DNA of 64,000 nucleotides from UBA1479 sp963976055. Lineage in GTDB: Bacteria; Pseudomonadota; Alphaproteobacteria; Rhodospirillales; Casp-alpha2. Below the pieces are notes generated by a model. The model did no database searches. It was not told the origin of the DNA and saw nothing but the letters and a program-made list of their open reading frames with translations. A program made the translations under genes and the position numbers. The DNA lies in assembly GCA_963976055.1 (NCBI GenBank), contig CAXBJB010000003.1, forward strand, positions 310,001-374,000. The letters run 5' to 3'. Positions 7,269-15,973 of this stretch are shown in pieces. The first letter of the stretch is position 1; each line of letters begins with the position of its first letter.

Positions 7269-9092
7269 TTACGCTCTGACGTCGACCCGGCCGTTGTGGA
7301 GGATGCCCATTTCGTGGGCGGCCACGGCCGTGTCCATGACGTCGGACGCAAGAGTATCGTCCTCGACTTCTTCGCCGCCTGTCTTGCCGGAGGCGAGTTT
7401 CTGCTGCTTGCTGCCGTCGTCCTGACCCTTGAGGTTGTAGTTCAGGTCGCCGGACTGCATGTCCAGGCCCGCATCCTGCAGGGCCTTCGAAAGCTGATCG
7501 GAATCGCGGCGCAGCATTTCCAGCGTTTCCGGTTTGTCGGCGGTCACCATGGCGACCGTGCGGCCATCGTGGGCAACTTCGAGGCGGACCTCGACGCGGC
7601 CGAGATGCTGCGGATACAGCCGGATGTTGATCTTGTCGGCACCGGCCTTGATCGCCTTGTTGATCTGCACAGTGACCTGATCCACCACCTTGTTCTTGGC
7701 GGCGTGCTGAGGCTGCTGCTGATGGGCCGTTTTCTGGGCCTGCTGCGCCTGATGCGAAGACTGAGTCTGGCCGGCGTTGGCGTTGGCCTGGGTGGCGTTG
7801 CCGTCGCCCGAGGTGTTGGCGCCGTGCGTGCCGGCGTTCGAGGCACCGGACGAAGCCTGCACCGGGCCCTTGGCGTCGGCGGTGATTTGCGCCGCGGTCT
7901 GGGCCTGGGTCGCAGGGCCGGTCTGGGCCTGGGCCTGAACAGCCTGGCCCTGCATCGGGTTCTGGTGGCTCTGGACCAGGGCGGCCTGGGCGATCGGGTT
8001 CTGGATTTGGGCCTGCTGCGCATTCTGCGCCTGCTGACCCGACTGCGCCGACTGCTGCTGGCTGCTCGCCAGGGCGGACGCCGCACTCAGGGCCGACAAC
8101 GGCCGGCCATTGGCCATGGCCGCGTCATCCTGAACGTTGACGTTCACCGCCAGCTTGGCATCACCACCCACGGCCTCGGCAATCTTGCCGGCCTGGGCCT
8201 GCAGAAGCGACTCGGCCTGCTTGGCGCCGTCCCCGTTGGCTTGTCCGTTGGTCTGAAGGTTCGCGATGTTGCGGATGTGCTGCGCCTGCTGGTTGGCGCG
8301 GATCAATTCGTGGTTCAGGGCGCGCTGGTTTTGCCCGGCCTGCGGGTCGGCCTTGACCGTTTCCACGATCTCGTCGCCGATGGTCTGGGCGATCTGCGAG
8401 ACCTGCTTCGCAGTGTCTTGCCCCGGGGCCTGGGTCGCGAGGGTGGTCAGGATCGCATCGACCTGACTGCCGGCAAGGGAAGCCTGGACCAGGGTTGCGT
8501 TCTCGCCCTGGTTCTGGGCCTGCGGCTGGGTGCCGGCTTGATTGCCGTTGCCCGAATTAGTTCCCGCATTGGCGTCCTGCGTGCCCGACTTGCCGTCCGA
8601 AGCCTGGACATTGTCGCCACGCTCGGTATTGCCGTCACGGTTGACCGCATCCTGGCGGCGACCGTCGGAGTTACCGCGGTCGTTGTCTGCCTGGGTGTTG
8701 CGGTCGGTGGCGGCAACGTCGGACTGGTCGGCGCGACGGTCGTCGCTATAGCCGCGGCCGGCATCGTCGCTCTGGCTGACCTCGTGGTCGTTGCCGAACT
8801 GGCGCTTGCGCTCCTGATAACGTGAGGTCTGTTCCACTTCCGTGCGCTCGACACCGCGTGAAGCGGAACGGTCACGATAAGTTTCCTGACGGTTGTCGGA
8901 AGGACGGTCCATGCGGGCGACATCGCGCGCCGCGACCTGCTGGGTCTTGGACGCGTCCATGATCTTGCCCTGCATGTCCATGACCAGGGCCTGGAACGTA
9001 TCGAACAATTGCGAGTGGGTGGCGAAACGCCCTGCTTGGCGTGACGCGCCTACTCCAGCAATACCCGAACTTGTGGCCGTAACGTGATCCAT
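7269..9092 (-). CDS. fliK: Flagellar hook-length control protein FliK
   Basis: FliK measures hook length and switches export from hook to filament proteins. This 607-residue version has a long Gln/Ala/Asn-rich, low-complexity middle and the conserved C-terminal domain near residues 475-560: INIRLYPQHLGRVEVRLEV, TVAMVTADKPETLEMLRRD and LQDAGLDMQSGDLNY. Two ATGs nine bases apart are possible starts. The upstream one (9101) touches the AAGGA sequence directly, whereas the one at 9092 has AAGGA eight bases before it, so 9092 is chosen. A sigma-54 type promoter lies 70-85 bp upstream. It heads the fliK-flgD-flgE operon. Confidence 0.93.
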   Translation of the reverse strand: MDHVTATSSGIAGVGASRQAGRFATHSQLFDTFQALVMDMQGKIMDASKTQQVAARDVARMDRPSDNRQETYRDRSASRGVERTEVEQTSRYQERKRQFGNDHEVSQSDDAGRGYSDDRRADQSDVAATDRNTQADNDRGNSDGRRQDAVNRDGNTERGDNVQASDGKSGTQDANAGTNSGNGNQAGTQPQAQNQGENATLVQASLAGSQVDAILTTLATQAPGQDTAKQVSQIAQTIGDEIVETVKADPQAGQNQRALNHELIRANQQAQHIRNIANLQTNGQANGDGAKQAESLLQAQAGKIAEAVGGDAKLAVNVNVQDDAAMANGRPLSALSAASALASSQQQSAQSGQQAQNAQQAQIQNPIAQAALVQSHQNPMQGQAVQAQAQTGPATQAQTAAQITADAKGPVQASSGASNAGTHGANTSGDGNATQANANAGQTQSSHQAQQAQKTAHQQQPQHAAKNKVVDQVTVQINKAIKAGADKINIRLYPQHLGRVEVRLEVAHDGRTVAMVTADKPETLEMLRRDSDQLSKALQDAGLDMQSGDLNYNLKGQDDGSKQQKLASGKTGGEEVEDDTLASDVMDTAVAAHEMGILHNGRVDVRA

Positions 9093-9162
9093 CGTGCTCA
9101 TTCCTTACGCTTCGTTGGCTATCGATCCAAAAATCGGGCGTTCTGCTCCGCGAAAGTCATGA

Positions 9163-9177
9163 GCAAGCATCGGGCCA
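9163..9177 (-). promoter_or_regulatory. Sigma-54 promoter for fliK-flgD-flgE
   Basis: The minus strand reads TGGCCCGATGCTTGC, an excellent match to TGGCAC-N5-TTGC with the required GG-N10-GC. Its distance to the fliK start implies a leader of about 55-60 bases. Sigma-54 control of hook genes is standard in Caulobacter-like flagellar hierarchies. Confidence 0.75.
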
Positions 9178-9252
9178 GTTAACAAAAAACCAGCAACCTA
9201 TTGAAATATAACAGATAAAATTTAAGATGGCGGGCGCCCTGACTGGGCAATA

Positions 9253-9266
9253 CCGGGTCGACCCGG
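9253..9266. repeat. Perfect 14-bp palindrome between two minus-strand operons
   Basis: The sequence CCGGGTCGACCCGG is self-complementary and lies 29-42 bp beyond the stop of the GT-B/GNAT gene. It may form part of a terminator, but no T-run follows on the minus strand. Confidence 0.35.
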
Positions 9267-9294
9267 CAATTTTTGACCGGTAGGGGGAAAGAAA

Positions 9295-11004
9295 TTACCG
9301 CGCCGGCGGCCAATCTTGTGCTCGGCGGCAGGCATAAATGATGTCCATGGCGCGGCCATCGATCGGGGTCGGACCCGGACGGCGATGGGTTTCCCGCATG
9401 CCGCTTTTTTCCATGACCTTCAGCATGCCGATGTTGCCGGCAAGCGTGCCCGCCGTGACCTGGGCGAGGCCCAGGTCGTCGAACAGATGGGCCATCATGG
9501 CCATCCAGGCCTCACCCCCCAGGCCGGTGCCCCAGGCCGCGCGGTCGCCGATCAGGATGCGGATGTCGCCGGTCCCCGTACGGGGATCGACGTCGGTCGA
9601 GATGTTGCCGATATGGCAAAGCCCGCGCGTCTTGTCGCGGATCGCCCACAGGCCATGGGGCGTGCCGGCGAAACTCGCGATGAAGTCGCGGCAGCTTTCC
9701 CGGGTATGGGTCATGTGACGTTGTTCGGAAAACCGCACGACTTCGGAATCGTTCAGCCAGCCCACGTAGGTATCGGTCAGCAGGTCATCCGGGAACGGTT
9801 GCAGCACCAGCCGCGGGGTTTCCAGAACCGGCGGTAAATAAGGCAGCGTTCCGTCCGGAGCCGGGGGCTCGTCCCGTGCCACGGCGGCCAGGGCGCGGGC
9901 GATGCGCCCGGCGGCGGCGAAGCGCGGGGGGGCGGCGGCACGCGCCGCCATGAACCCTGCCGGATCGGTCAGGGCATGGGCCAAGGCGCCGCACAGGGCG
10001 TCGCGCGTGGTGACATGGGGAACCGGGCCGTTTTCTCCGCCGGTCAGCCACTGGACTTCACTGTTCCTGGGCAGGATGGACAACACGGCGCTGCCCATGA
10101 GGGCGGCCTCGGCCAATAGCGACGTCGACAGGCCGACCACAAGGTTGGCGGCGAAGGCGGCCGCATGGGCGCTGCCGCCCGCGTTGACCGCTGCGATTTC
10201 GGCGTCATAGGCGGCGTACAGGCTCGCCGGTGTCTTGGGATGCAGGCGAAGCGCCACATGGGCGTCGGGCGCCACCCGGGCGGCGGCGTCGAGCAGTTCT
10301 TCCAGGACGATCTCGGTGCGGCCGTCGGTGCCGCCCCGGCCGTGCAGGGTATAGTCCGGCCCGCGCCGGAACTGCGCGGGGTCGAGCCCGTCGGACAGTT
10401 CGGCGAGAAACAGAATCAACGGGCCGTCCTCGGGAAGATCGGGAAACACTTCGCGGCGCAGGGCGGCGCGGCCCCGTGCGGCTAGGGCGTCGCCCGCGTC
10501 ACGTACGCGATCGAACGCCGGATTGCCGGTCACGCGGATACGTCCCGCATCGACACCCAGCGCCATATAGGCGGCGCGTACGGTGTCGTCGGCGACCAGA
10601 AGCCAGTCCGTCAGATGGGTCAGCGGGGCGTCGCCGCGGCCGCGGAGACGCCGGTCGGCGCTGTTCGGCCCATCGATCAGACAAACGGTCGGGATGCCGC
10701 GGTCGCGAGCCGCGTCAGCCAGGACGAAGGCAGGCGTTTCCGGATTTTCCGAGGTGCCGATGACGATCAGGTCCAGTCCACCTCTGTCCAAAAAACGGGG
10801 GATATCGGAAGTTCCACTGAAGTCATGGACGGCTTCTCCGCGGTCCTGGAGATAGCTCAGAGCCGTGCTTGCGGCGTAGAGGGACAATTTGGCGCCTTCG
10901 GTTCGTAATGAGCTGTCCAGTCCCAGGACCATGTTGGCCGCGCCCGGATCCTCCACGTAAACCAGAATTTCCACCGGGGTGGGGGACTGTGTCGCATCGG
11001 ACAT
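9295..11004 (-). CDS. GT-B-like domain fused to a GNAT acetyltransferase
   Basis: A 569-residue fusion. The first 370 residues look like a two-lobed GT-B fold protein: ILVYVEDPGAANMVLGLDS at the start, GNPAFDRVRD in the middle, LRLHPKTPASLY, and VVGLSTSLLAEAALMGSAV, which resembles the nucleotide-binding lobe of LpxB/2-epimerase/PseG-type proteins. I cannot assign it to a named family. The last 175 residues are a RimJ/RimL/PseH-type GNAT: ETPRLVLQPF, VGWLNDSEVVRFSEQRHMTH, GDIRILIGDRAAWGTGLGGE and GMLKVMEKSGMRE. The start at 11004 has GGTGGA upstream and lies 4 bp past the oxidoreductase stop. As the last gene of the sugar operon it could release a nucleotide-sugar product and N-acetylate it, by analogy with PseG and PseH, which is inference. 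Confidence 0.75.
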   Translation of the reverse strand: MSDATQSPTPVEILVYVEDPGAANMVLGLDSSLRTEGAKLSLYAASTALSYLQDRGEAVHDFSGTSDIPRFLDRGGLDLIVIGTSENPETPAFVLADAARDRGIPTVCLIDGPNSADRRLRGRGDAPLTHLTDWLLVADDTVRAAYMALGVDAGRIRVTGNPAFDRVRDAGDALAARGRAALRREVFPDLPEDGPLILFLAELSDGLDPAQFRRGPDYTLHGRGGTDGRTEIVLEELLDAAARVAPDAHVALRLHPKTPASLYAAYDAEIAAVNAGGSAHAAAFAANLVVGLSTSLLAEAALMGSAVLSILPRNSEVQWLTGGENGPVPHVTTRDALCGALAHALTDPAGFMAARAAAPPRFAAAGRIARALAAVARDEPPAPDGTLPYLPPVLETPRLVLQPFPDDLLTDTYVGWLNDSEVVRFSEQRHMTHTRESCRDFIASFAGTPHGLWAIRDKTRGLCHIGNISTDVDPRTGTGDIRILIGDRAAWGTGLGGEAWMAMMAHLFDDLGLAQVTAGTLAGNIGMLKVMEKSGMRETHRRPGPTPIDGRAMDIIYACRRAQDWPPAR

Positions 11005-11008
11005 GATG

Positions 11009-12028
11009 TTAATCCACCGGCAGACGCGCACCGCCCTCGGCGGCCGAACGCAAAATCCGTTCCTTGATTTTTTCGTTGATCAAGGCGGAGGCCAGGGACG
11101 ACCAGGGCGCTGCCGTTCCGGCGGCGATGGCGGCCAGGTTATCGTACATCCGATAGAGGCTGTCGCTGACGGTTGATTTCAAAACCTCACCGGCGTCCGG
11201 CGAAACCTCGCGGGTGTTTTCCAGGCCCCTGTTGTCGGCCACGGGGAAAAATGTCGCGCTTAATCCTTCGAGCAGTACCGATAGCCGCCCACGTTCCCCC
11301 CAGATGTCGAGACCCACTTCGCGGTAATGATGGAAATCGACCGTGCCGAAGGAAGCGACCGTGCTGTCTTCCAAGGTCAGTGCAAAGGGCAGTTGAAGGT
11401 CGCCCGGGACCGTAGAGTCGGGGCTCGGGACAGCAGGGCCGAGGGCCTGCACCGTCGTCACATCGCCCAGCAGCATTCGGAGAAAGTCGATCATATGGCT
11501 GCAATTGTTGGCGAGACCCTTGCCGTAGAGGCCAAATACCGCCTGTGGTGCGCCGATCCGCGCCTTCAGGCCGCCGGCCGCGAGGTCACGGAAGTTTCGA
11601 TCTGCCCGCCGCCAATAGTTGACCAAAACCGGAATGCCGCGTTCGGCGCAGATCGTGGCGAGGGCTTTCCCGTCATTGTCGTTGGGGCCGCTCAACGGTT
11701 TTTCCACGAGCACGGCCTTCAGGTCCGGCATCGCGGCGACAGCCTCTGCCCGCTGTCCGGGCGGTGTCGCCAGGACGGCGATCTCGGGCCGGACTTTTTC
11801 GATGGCGGTCGCGAGGTCCGTTTCGACGACCGGGATCCGCCATTTGTCGCGGGCATTGATAAGGGCGGCCTCACGCAGATCGACCGTGCCTAACCAATCG
11901 AACGCGGGGTGCGCCGACAGAACGGAGGCATGGCTTGCGTATTCGAAATAGCGGGCCATTTTCAGATCCTGATCCAGGCCGGAAGCTATGTCCCCGAAGC
12001 CAACCATTAAGGTCCGGAACGCCGTCAT
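11009..12028 (-). CDS. Gfo/Idh/MocA-family sugar oxidoreductase
   Basis: A 339-residue NAD(P)-dependent dehydrogenase. The Rossmann start TLMVGFGDIASG is at residue 6, followed by VLATPPGQRAEAV and VEKPLSG, the family EKP motif that holds the catalytic lysine. GLANNCSHMIDFLRMLLGD matches the usual substrate-binding helix. The ATG at 12028 overlaps the upstream SpsF-like stop as ATGA, and GAGGAGAA lies ten bases before it. In flagellin glycan loci such as that of C. jejuni, enzymes of this superfamily (PtmA is a comparable redox step, though of a different family) oxidise or reduce sugar precursors. The substrate cannot be read from sequence. Confidence 0.85.
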   Translation of the reverse strand: MTAFRTLMVGFGDIASGLDQDLKMARYFEYASHASVLSAHPAFDWLGTVDLREAALINARDKWRIPVVETDLATAIEKVRPEIAVLATPPGQRAEAVAAMPDLKAVLVEKPLSGPNDNDGKALATICAERGIPVLVNYWRRADRNFRDLAAGGLKARIGAPQAVFGLYGKGLANNCSHMIDFLRMLLGDVTTVQALGPAVPSPDSTVPGDLQLPFALTLEDSTVASFGTVDFHHYREVGLDIWGERGRLSVLLEGLSATFFPVADNRGLENTREVSPDAGEVLKSTVSDSLYRMYDNLAAIAAGTAAPWSSLASALINEKIKERILRSAAEGGARLPVD

Positions 12029-12774
12029 CGAACGGGTTTCTCCTCGCAATGGCGGTTGATCTCGCGAAGCGCCGGTTCTGCGGCGAGAAGGCCCAGGATT
12101 TCAGGGACACCGAAGGCGTCGCCGTATTGCGGGGCAAGGCGCTGATAAATTTCCCGGATCAAGGCGAGGTCTTCCGGATAATCCATCTGCAGGCGCAGCT
12201 CCGGCGAGGTTTCCGACGCCGGAGCGGTCAGATGGTGGATACGGTAGGTCTCCGGGTTTTCGTAGAAATAGAGGGAGACATGCTCGCGAATTGCCGGATC
12301 GTTCTGGGTTTCCGCGACAGATGCCAGATCGTCGAGCCGAAACACCTGGGCATCGATGCCTTGGGGCCAAGTCAGGCGCTGGGTGGTGCTGACGACATCA
12401 AATTCACCTTCGTTGAATTTGGTCACCGCCAGATCGATGACGCGAGGATCCAGTAGGGGGGCGTCACCGCAAATTTCGACGACGATGTCGCTGGCCATCA
12501 TGCGGTGGGCGTTGACGACGCGGTCAAGCACGTCTTCCTCGCTGCCGCGATAACAGGGCAGGCGGCGTTCCGCGGCCCAGGCGGCAATGGAATCGTCGGC
12601 CGGACTGACGGTCGTCGCGAGGACGATCGCGTCCAAGGTCCGGGCCTGTTCGAGACGCCGAACCAGGCGTTCCAACGCCGGCTCCCCGGCGACGTCCATG
12701 AGGACCTTGCCGGGTAGGCGTGATGCCGACATGCGGGCCTCGATGCTGGCGACGATACGGGGCACGGTTTGCAT
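12025..12774 (-). CDS. SpsF-like cytidylyltransferase (copy 1)
   Basis: A 249-residue nucleotidyltransferase of the CTP transferase 3 / SpsF family. The start IVASIEARMSASRLPGKVLM matches the family I-x-A-R-x-x-S-x-R-L-P-G-K signature, and CYRGSEEDVLDRVVNAHRMM and EICGDAPLLDPRVID carry the usual G-D-x-P-L metal-binding motif. REHVSLYFYENPETY and LQMDYPEDLALIREIY are the conserved C-terminal half. It would activate a sugar acid or amino sugar by joining it to CMP. It is one of three SpsF-like genes in this operon, besides the NeuA-like domain at 2044-3504. It overlaps the oxidoreductase downstream (ATGA) and follows the aminotransferase by 6 bp. Confidence 0.88.
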   Translation of the reverse strand: MQTVPRIVASIEARMSASRLPGKVLMDVAGEPALERLVRRLEQARTLDAIVLATTVSPADDSIAAWAAERRLPCYRGSEEDVLDRVVNAHRMMASDIVVEICGDAPLLDPRVIDLAVTKFNEGEFDVVSTTQRLTWPQGIDAQVFRLDDLASVAETQNDPAIREHVSLYFYENPETYRIHHLTAPASETSPELRLQMDYPEDLALIREIYQRLAPQYGDAFGVPEILGLLAAEPALREINRHCEEKPVR

Positions 12775-12780
12775 GTCAGG

Positions 12781-14061
12781 TCAGCCGGTTTCGGCAAGGG
12801 CGTTCAGGTCGCGGCGATGGGCATGTACCTTACGGATCGCTTCGACCATTTTTTCGGCCAGCGCATCATCGACGTCATAGGCGCACGGTTCGAAGCAGAC
12901 CGCTTCATTCTCGTGCAGTCTTTCGGTGACAGGGCAGAGACCATCGTCATAACGCCGATCCGTCAGGGTGAACGGCCAGCCTTCGCGCCCGATCGCCACG
13001 CGCCGTTGGAACAACGGCAGGCGGTAAAGCGGTGGCACGTAGGCGAGGTAATGGGGGAACCCCTCTGCGGCCAGGGCCTTCGAGAACAACTCGCGGCTGA
13101 CGCCGATGGCTTTTGCGTCGAACTTGACGAGCCAGATGTAATAGTTGTGACGGCAGCCGGCGCGGACCTTGGGCACCGTCCAGCCTTCCAGGTCGCGGGT
13201 GCCGTCGGACAGGGTTTCGGCCAGACGTTCGCGGATCGAGACATGGCGTTCGACATCCGCCAACTGCACCAGACCGACGGCGGCGGACAGTTCGGTCATG
13301 CGGAAATTGAAACCGACCATGTTGACCGCGTCAGAGATGCCGTCATGTCCAACCAGGTTTTCGCCGTGGTTGCGGATTAGCTGGATGCGACCGGCGAGAT
13401 CGTCATCGTCGGTGACGCAGACCCCGCCTTCTCCCGTATGGATGTGCTTGTGGTAGTTCAGGCTGGCGATGCCGATATGGCCGATCTTTCCGGTCGCCAC
13501 GCCCTCTTCGGAACCCAGGGGCGCCTGGGCGTTGTCCTCGATCAGGTAAATGCCGTGCCGGTCGGAAAGGTCGCGCAGTTCACGGAGCCGCGCCGGATGG
13601 CCGAACAGGTTGACGGCGACGATGGCGCGGGTCTTCGCCGTGATTTCCGCCGCGACCTTTTCCGGATCGATGCTGAAGGTTTCGTCCTCGATATCGGCGA
13701 ACACGGGAATGCCGCCGTAGATCAGGGGCGAGACCGCGGTCGCCGACATGGTCCAGGGCGGCACGATGACCTCGTCGCCGGGGCTCAGGCCGATGGCGCC
13801 CATCGCGGCGATCAGGCCGGAGGTGTTGGAATTGACGGAGACGGCATGTTTCACGCCGAAGCGGGCGGCCCAGGCGGTCTCGAATTCGCGGACCTTGGGA
13901 CCGCCCAGGAATTCTGGCCCCGGCGAGCCGAAGAAGCCGGACAGGCATCCTGAATCGATGACCTTGCCGACGGCGGCTTTTTCCGCCTCTCCCATGGAAG
14001 AATAGGAGGGAGGTTCGTTGGCGATCACGGGCGTTCCGCCGAGGAGTGCAAGCTGGCTCAT
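12781..14061 (-). CDS. DegT/DnrJ/EryC1-family sugar aminotransferase
   Basis: A 426-residue PLP enzyme that converts a keto sugar to an amino sugar. Visible family features are SVNSNTSGLIAAMGAIGLSP near residue 75, VNLFGHPARL, IEDNAQAPLGSEEG and the PLP-lysine region SLNYHKHIHTGEGG, then GFNFRMTELSAAVGLVQL. The length is normal for the family or slightly long. In nonulosonate pathways enzymes of this type (PseC, LegC) aminate the 4-keto sugar made by a dehydratase, but no dehydratase is encoded in the window, so the partner step must be elsewhere or this aminotransferase acts on another sugar. Confidence 0.9.
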   Translation of the reverse strand: MSQLALLGGTPVIANEPPSYSSMGEAEKAAVGKVIDSGCLSGFFGSPGPEFLGGPKVREFETAWAARFGVKHAVSVNSNTSGLIAAMGAIGLSPGDEVIVPPWTMSATAVSPLIYGGIPVFADIEDETFSIDPEKVAAEITAKTRAIVAVNLFGHPARLRELRDLSDRHGIYLIEDNAQAPLGSEEGVATGKIGHIGIASLNYHKHIHTGEGGVCVTDDDDLAGRIQLIRNHGENLVGHDGISDAVNMVGFNFRMTELSAAVGLVQLADVERHVSIRERLAETLSDGTRDLEGWTVPKVRAGCRHNYYIWLVKFDAKAIGVSRELFSKALAAEGFPHYLAYVPPLYRLPLFQRRVAIGREGWPFTLTDRRYDDGLCPVTERLHENEAVCFEPCAYDVDDALAEKMVEAIRKVHAHRRDLNALAETG

Positions 14062-14080
14062 TATCGTCGCCTATGTTCCT

Positions 14081-14803
14081 TCATTCAGCCGTCGATGCCG
14101 TCAGTTCATTACGCAAGTCGACGGTGGATAGGTGGTCGAGTGGATTGCCGCGTTCCACAAGCCGGACCTTCAGCGCACGGGCGAGCGCGAGGTCTTCAGG
14201 CGTGTCGAGGGTCAGGGGCGTCGTCCGCAGGCCCGGCCGGGATGCGGAAACGTTGACGATGGAGAACACCTCCGGGTTCTTGTAGATGAACGTCGTGACG
14301 TGTTCCCGGTCTTCGGGATCGGTCGCCGTTTCGTCGAGCCGCGCCAGACAGTTCCCGGACAACGCCTCGACCGTAATGCCGGGCGGAAAGGTCGGGGGAA
14401 ACCGGTTGGTGGTGATATCCGGGGACGCCTCTGCGTGGCGTGCCAGGACACGGTCGATGACCGCGGGGTCCATGAAAGGGCTGTCGCCGGAGACGCGGAC
14501 CAGGGGATCCAATCCGAAATGCGCCGCGCAGGCCGCTGCCCGGCCCAGGACGTCCAGATGTGGGCCGCGGAAGACTTCGACCTTCAGGTCGCGGCAGGTG
14601 GCGTCCGTGCGGCAAAATTCGGAAATGGCGTCGTCGCCGGGCAGGTCCGATGTGGCGACGATGATCCGGGCGGGGGATGACAGGTGGGCCATGCGGTCGA
14701 TCATTTCACCTAAAACGGGTCGTCCGCACAAATCCGTCAGGGACTTGCCGGGCAGGCGCGAAGATCCCATTCGCGCGAAAATAACGACTCCCGTTCGTGT
14801 CAT
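14081..14803 (-). CDS. SpsF-like cytidylyltransferase (copy 2)
   Basis: A 240-residue member of the same family as its neighbours at 12025 and 17333. The start GVVIFARMGSSRLPGKSL carries the nucleotide-binding signature, VEVFRGPHLDVLGRAAACA the middle motif, RVSGDSPFMDPAVIDRVL the metal-binding GD-x-P motif, and LTLDTPEDLALARAL the C-terminal motif. The start at 14803 places the signature at residue 5, as in related proteins; an in-frame extension to 14863 is possible but contains no conserved sequence. It lies between the PseA-like amidotransferase and the aminotransferase. The three copies are clearly divergent from one another, suggesting different sugars rather than redundancy. Confidence 0.87.
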   Translation of the reverse strand: MTRTGVVIFARMGSSRLPGKSLTDLCGRPVLGEMIDRMAHLSSPARIIVATSDLPGDDAISEFCRTDATCRDLKVEVFRGPHLDVLGRAAACAAHFGLDPLVRVSGDSPFMDPAVIDRVLARHAEASPDITTNRFPPTFPPGITVEALSGNCLARLDETATDPEDREHVTTFIYKNPEVFSIVNVSASRPGLRTTPLTLDTPEDLALARALKVRLVERGNPLDHLSTVDLRNELTASTAE

Positions 14804-14835
14804 GTCATCAACTCTGTCATGCGCCTTCGCAAGGC

Positions 14836-15945
14836 TTATGGAAGCGGGTGACGGAGACGCCATTCATTGCCGCGGTGTTCCCAAATTTGGGGGTCGCGGT
14901 GCTTGTCGACGGCCTCCGTGAATTCGGCCTCCGTCATGCCGAGATACTCAAGATGCTCGTCATGATAGGTTATAGGAAATTCGGAATCGTATTTGCGTGC
15001 CAGTTCCAGTCCCTCTTCGCGGGACATCTGGCCATTCTGGATCATCCGGCAGGCGTCGCGCACCGCGCGGCCGAACCCGAATTTGACGAACTGCATGTAG
15101 TAGTAAAGGTTGTCGATCTTATCATCGAGGCTGTCGAAGTTGGTGAAAGTGCCGTCTGTGCGGCCGTTGTCCGCTAACTGGAAATCAACCTTGTCCTTGA
15201 TGAAGTCGTAATTCTCTTTCATGGACCACCGGAAGAAATACCCGAAATACAGGGCCTTCACGCCAATCTCCTCGACCGTGCCCAGGTCCGGGTAGAGATA
15301 GGGTGCCAGGTCCTTTTCTTCGATCTCTTCGTCCATCCAGTTGTAGGGATCGTCACCGATCTGGTGTTCCAGGACTTCCGCGAAATCGCGCATCTTTCGG
15401 TGCTCTTCCGAGAGCAACCGGCCGCCGTATTCGCTTTCACCGTGCTCGGCATAGAAAACCAGGGGAATGCGGTAGTTGACGGCGACCTGCAAGGGGACGG
15501 CATTGATGCCGGCGTGCCAATGGATCTTCGGGTCGCCCCGTTCGATGAAGAAGCGGCGGGCCAGACGGCGGCAGACTTTCTGATTAGAACGCACCATCAG
15601 GTGATCGTAGCCGAGGCGGATCATTTCTTCCCGGTTATGGACGGCAATATCGTTGGGCATCATCGGCGAATAGGTGACGAGCAGCGGATTGAGGCCGAAC
15701 TCGAACTTCAGCTTCCAGGCGATGGCGCTTGAATCCTTGCCGCCGGACCAGGGCACGATGCAGTCATAGGCGCCGTCCTTGGCGCGGAAGCGGTCGACGT
15801 ATTCCTCGAACTCGCGGCGCCGGGCCGCCCAGTCGATGCTTTCCTTGGCCTTGGCCGTATGGCACGCGTTGCAGACGCCGTCCTCGTCGAAAACGATGCG
15901 TGGCCGGGTATCCGGCATGAGACAAGTCTTGCAGTATCTTACCAT
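14836..15945 (-). CDS. pseA: PseA/WbpG-like N-acetyl sugar amidotransferase
   Basis: This family converts an N-acetyl group on a sugar to an acetamidino group, using ammonia from a HisH/HisF-like pair. The 369-residue protein has the N-terminal zinc motifs CKTCLMPDTRP and CNACH (residues 5-30), then the ATP pyrophosphatase loop VPWSGGKDSSAIAWKL near residue 65, and the family stretches WHAGINAVPLQVAV, HGESEYGG and GYFFRWSMKENYDF. The arrangement with hisH- and hisF-like genes directly upstream is the standard one for acetamidino sugars (Pseudomonas O-antigen, Campylobacter flagellin). This strongly supports an amidino-bearing flagellar or surface sugar. The name pseA is used for the family; the exact sugar is not known. 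Confidence 0.92.
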   Translation of the reverse strand: MVRYCKTCLMPDTRPRIVFDEDGVCNACHTAKAKESIDWAARRREFEEYVDRFRAKDGAYDCIVPWSGGKDSSAIAWKLKFEFGLNPLLVTYSPMMPNDIAVHNREEMIRLGYDHLMVRSNQKVCRRLARRFFIERGDPKIHWHAGINAVPLQVAVNYRIPLVFYAEHGESEYGGRLLSEEHRKMRDFAEVLEHQIGDDPYNWMDEEIEEKDLAPYLYPDLGTVEEIGVKALYFGYFFRWSMKENYDFIKDKVDFQLADNGRTDGTFTNFDSLDDKIDNLYYYMQFVKFGFGRAVRDACRMIQNGQMSREEGLELARKYDSEFPITYHDEHLEYLGMTEAEFTEAVDKHRDPQIWEHRGNEWRLRHPLP

Positions 15946-15973
15946 CGGAAGCTCTTTTGTGAGGGAATCCCGG

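Noticed and set aside
7242..8825. 527-residue plus-strand open frame opposite fliK
   Set aside because: Repetitive Leu/Gly/Val/Arg translation is the mirror of the Gln/Ala-rich fliK middle; the minus strand has the FliK domain and a sigma-54 promoter.
9295..11004. Reading the first domain as PseG
   Set aside because: The PseG opening motif (sugar hydrolase GT-B start with R-x-D-x-x-x-x-x-G-x-G-H) is not present.
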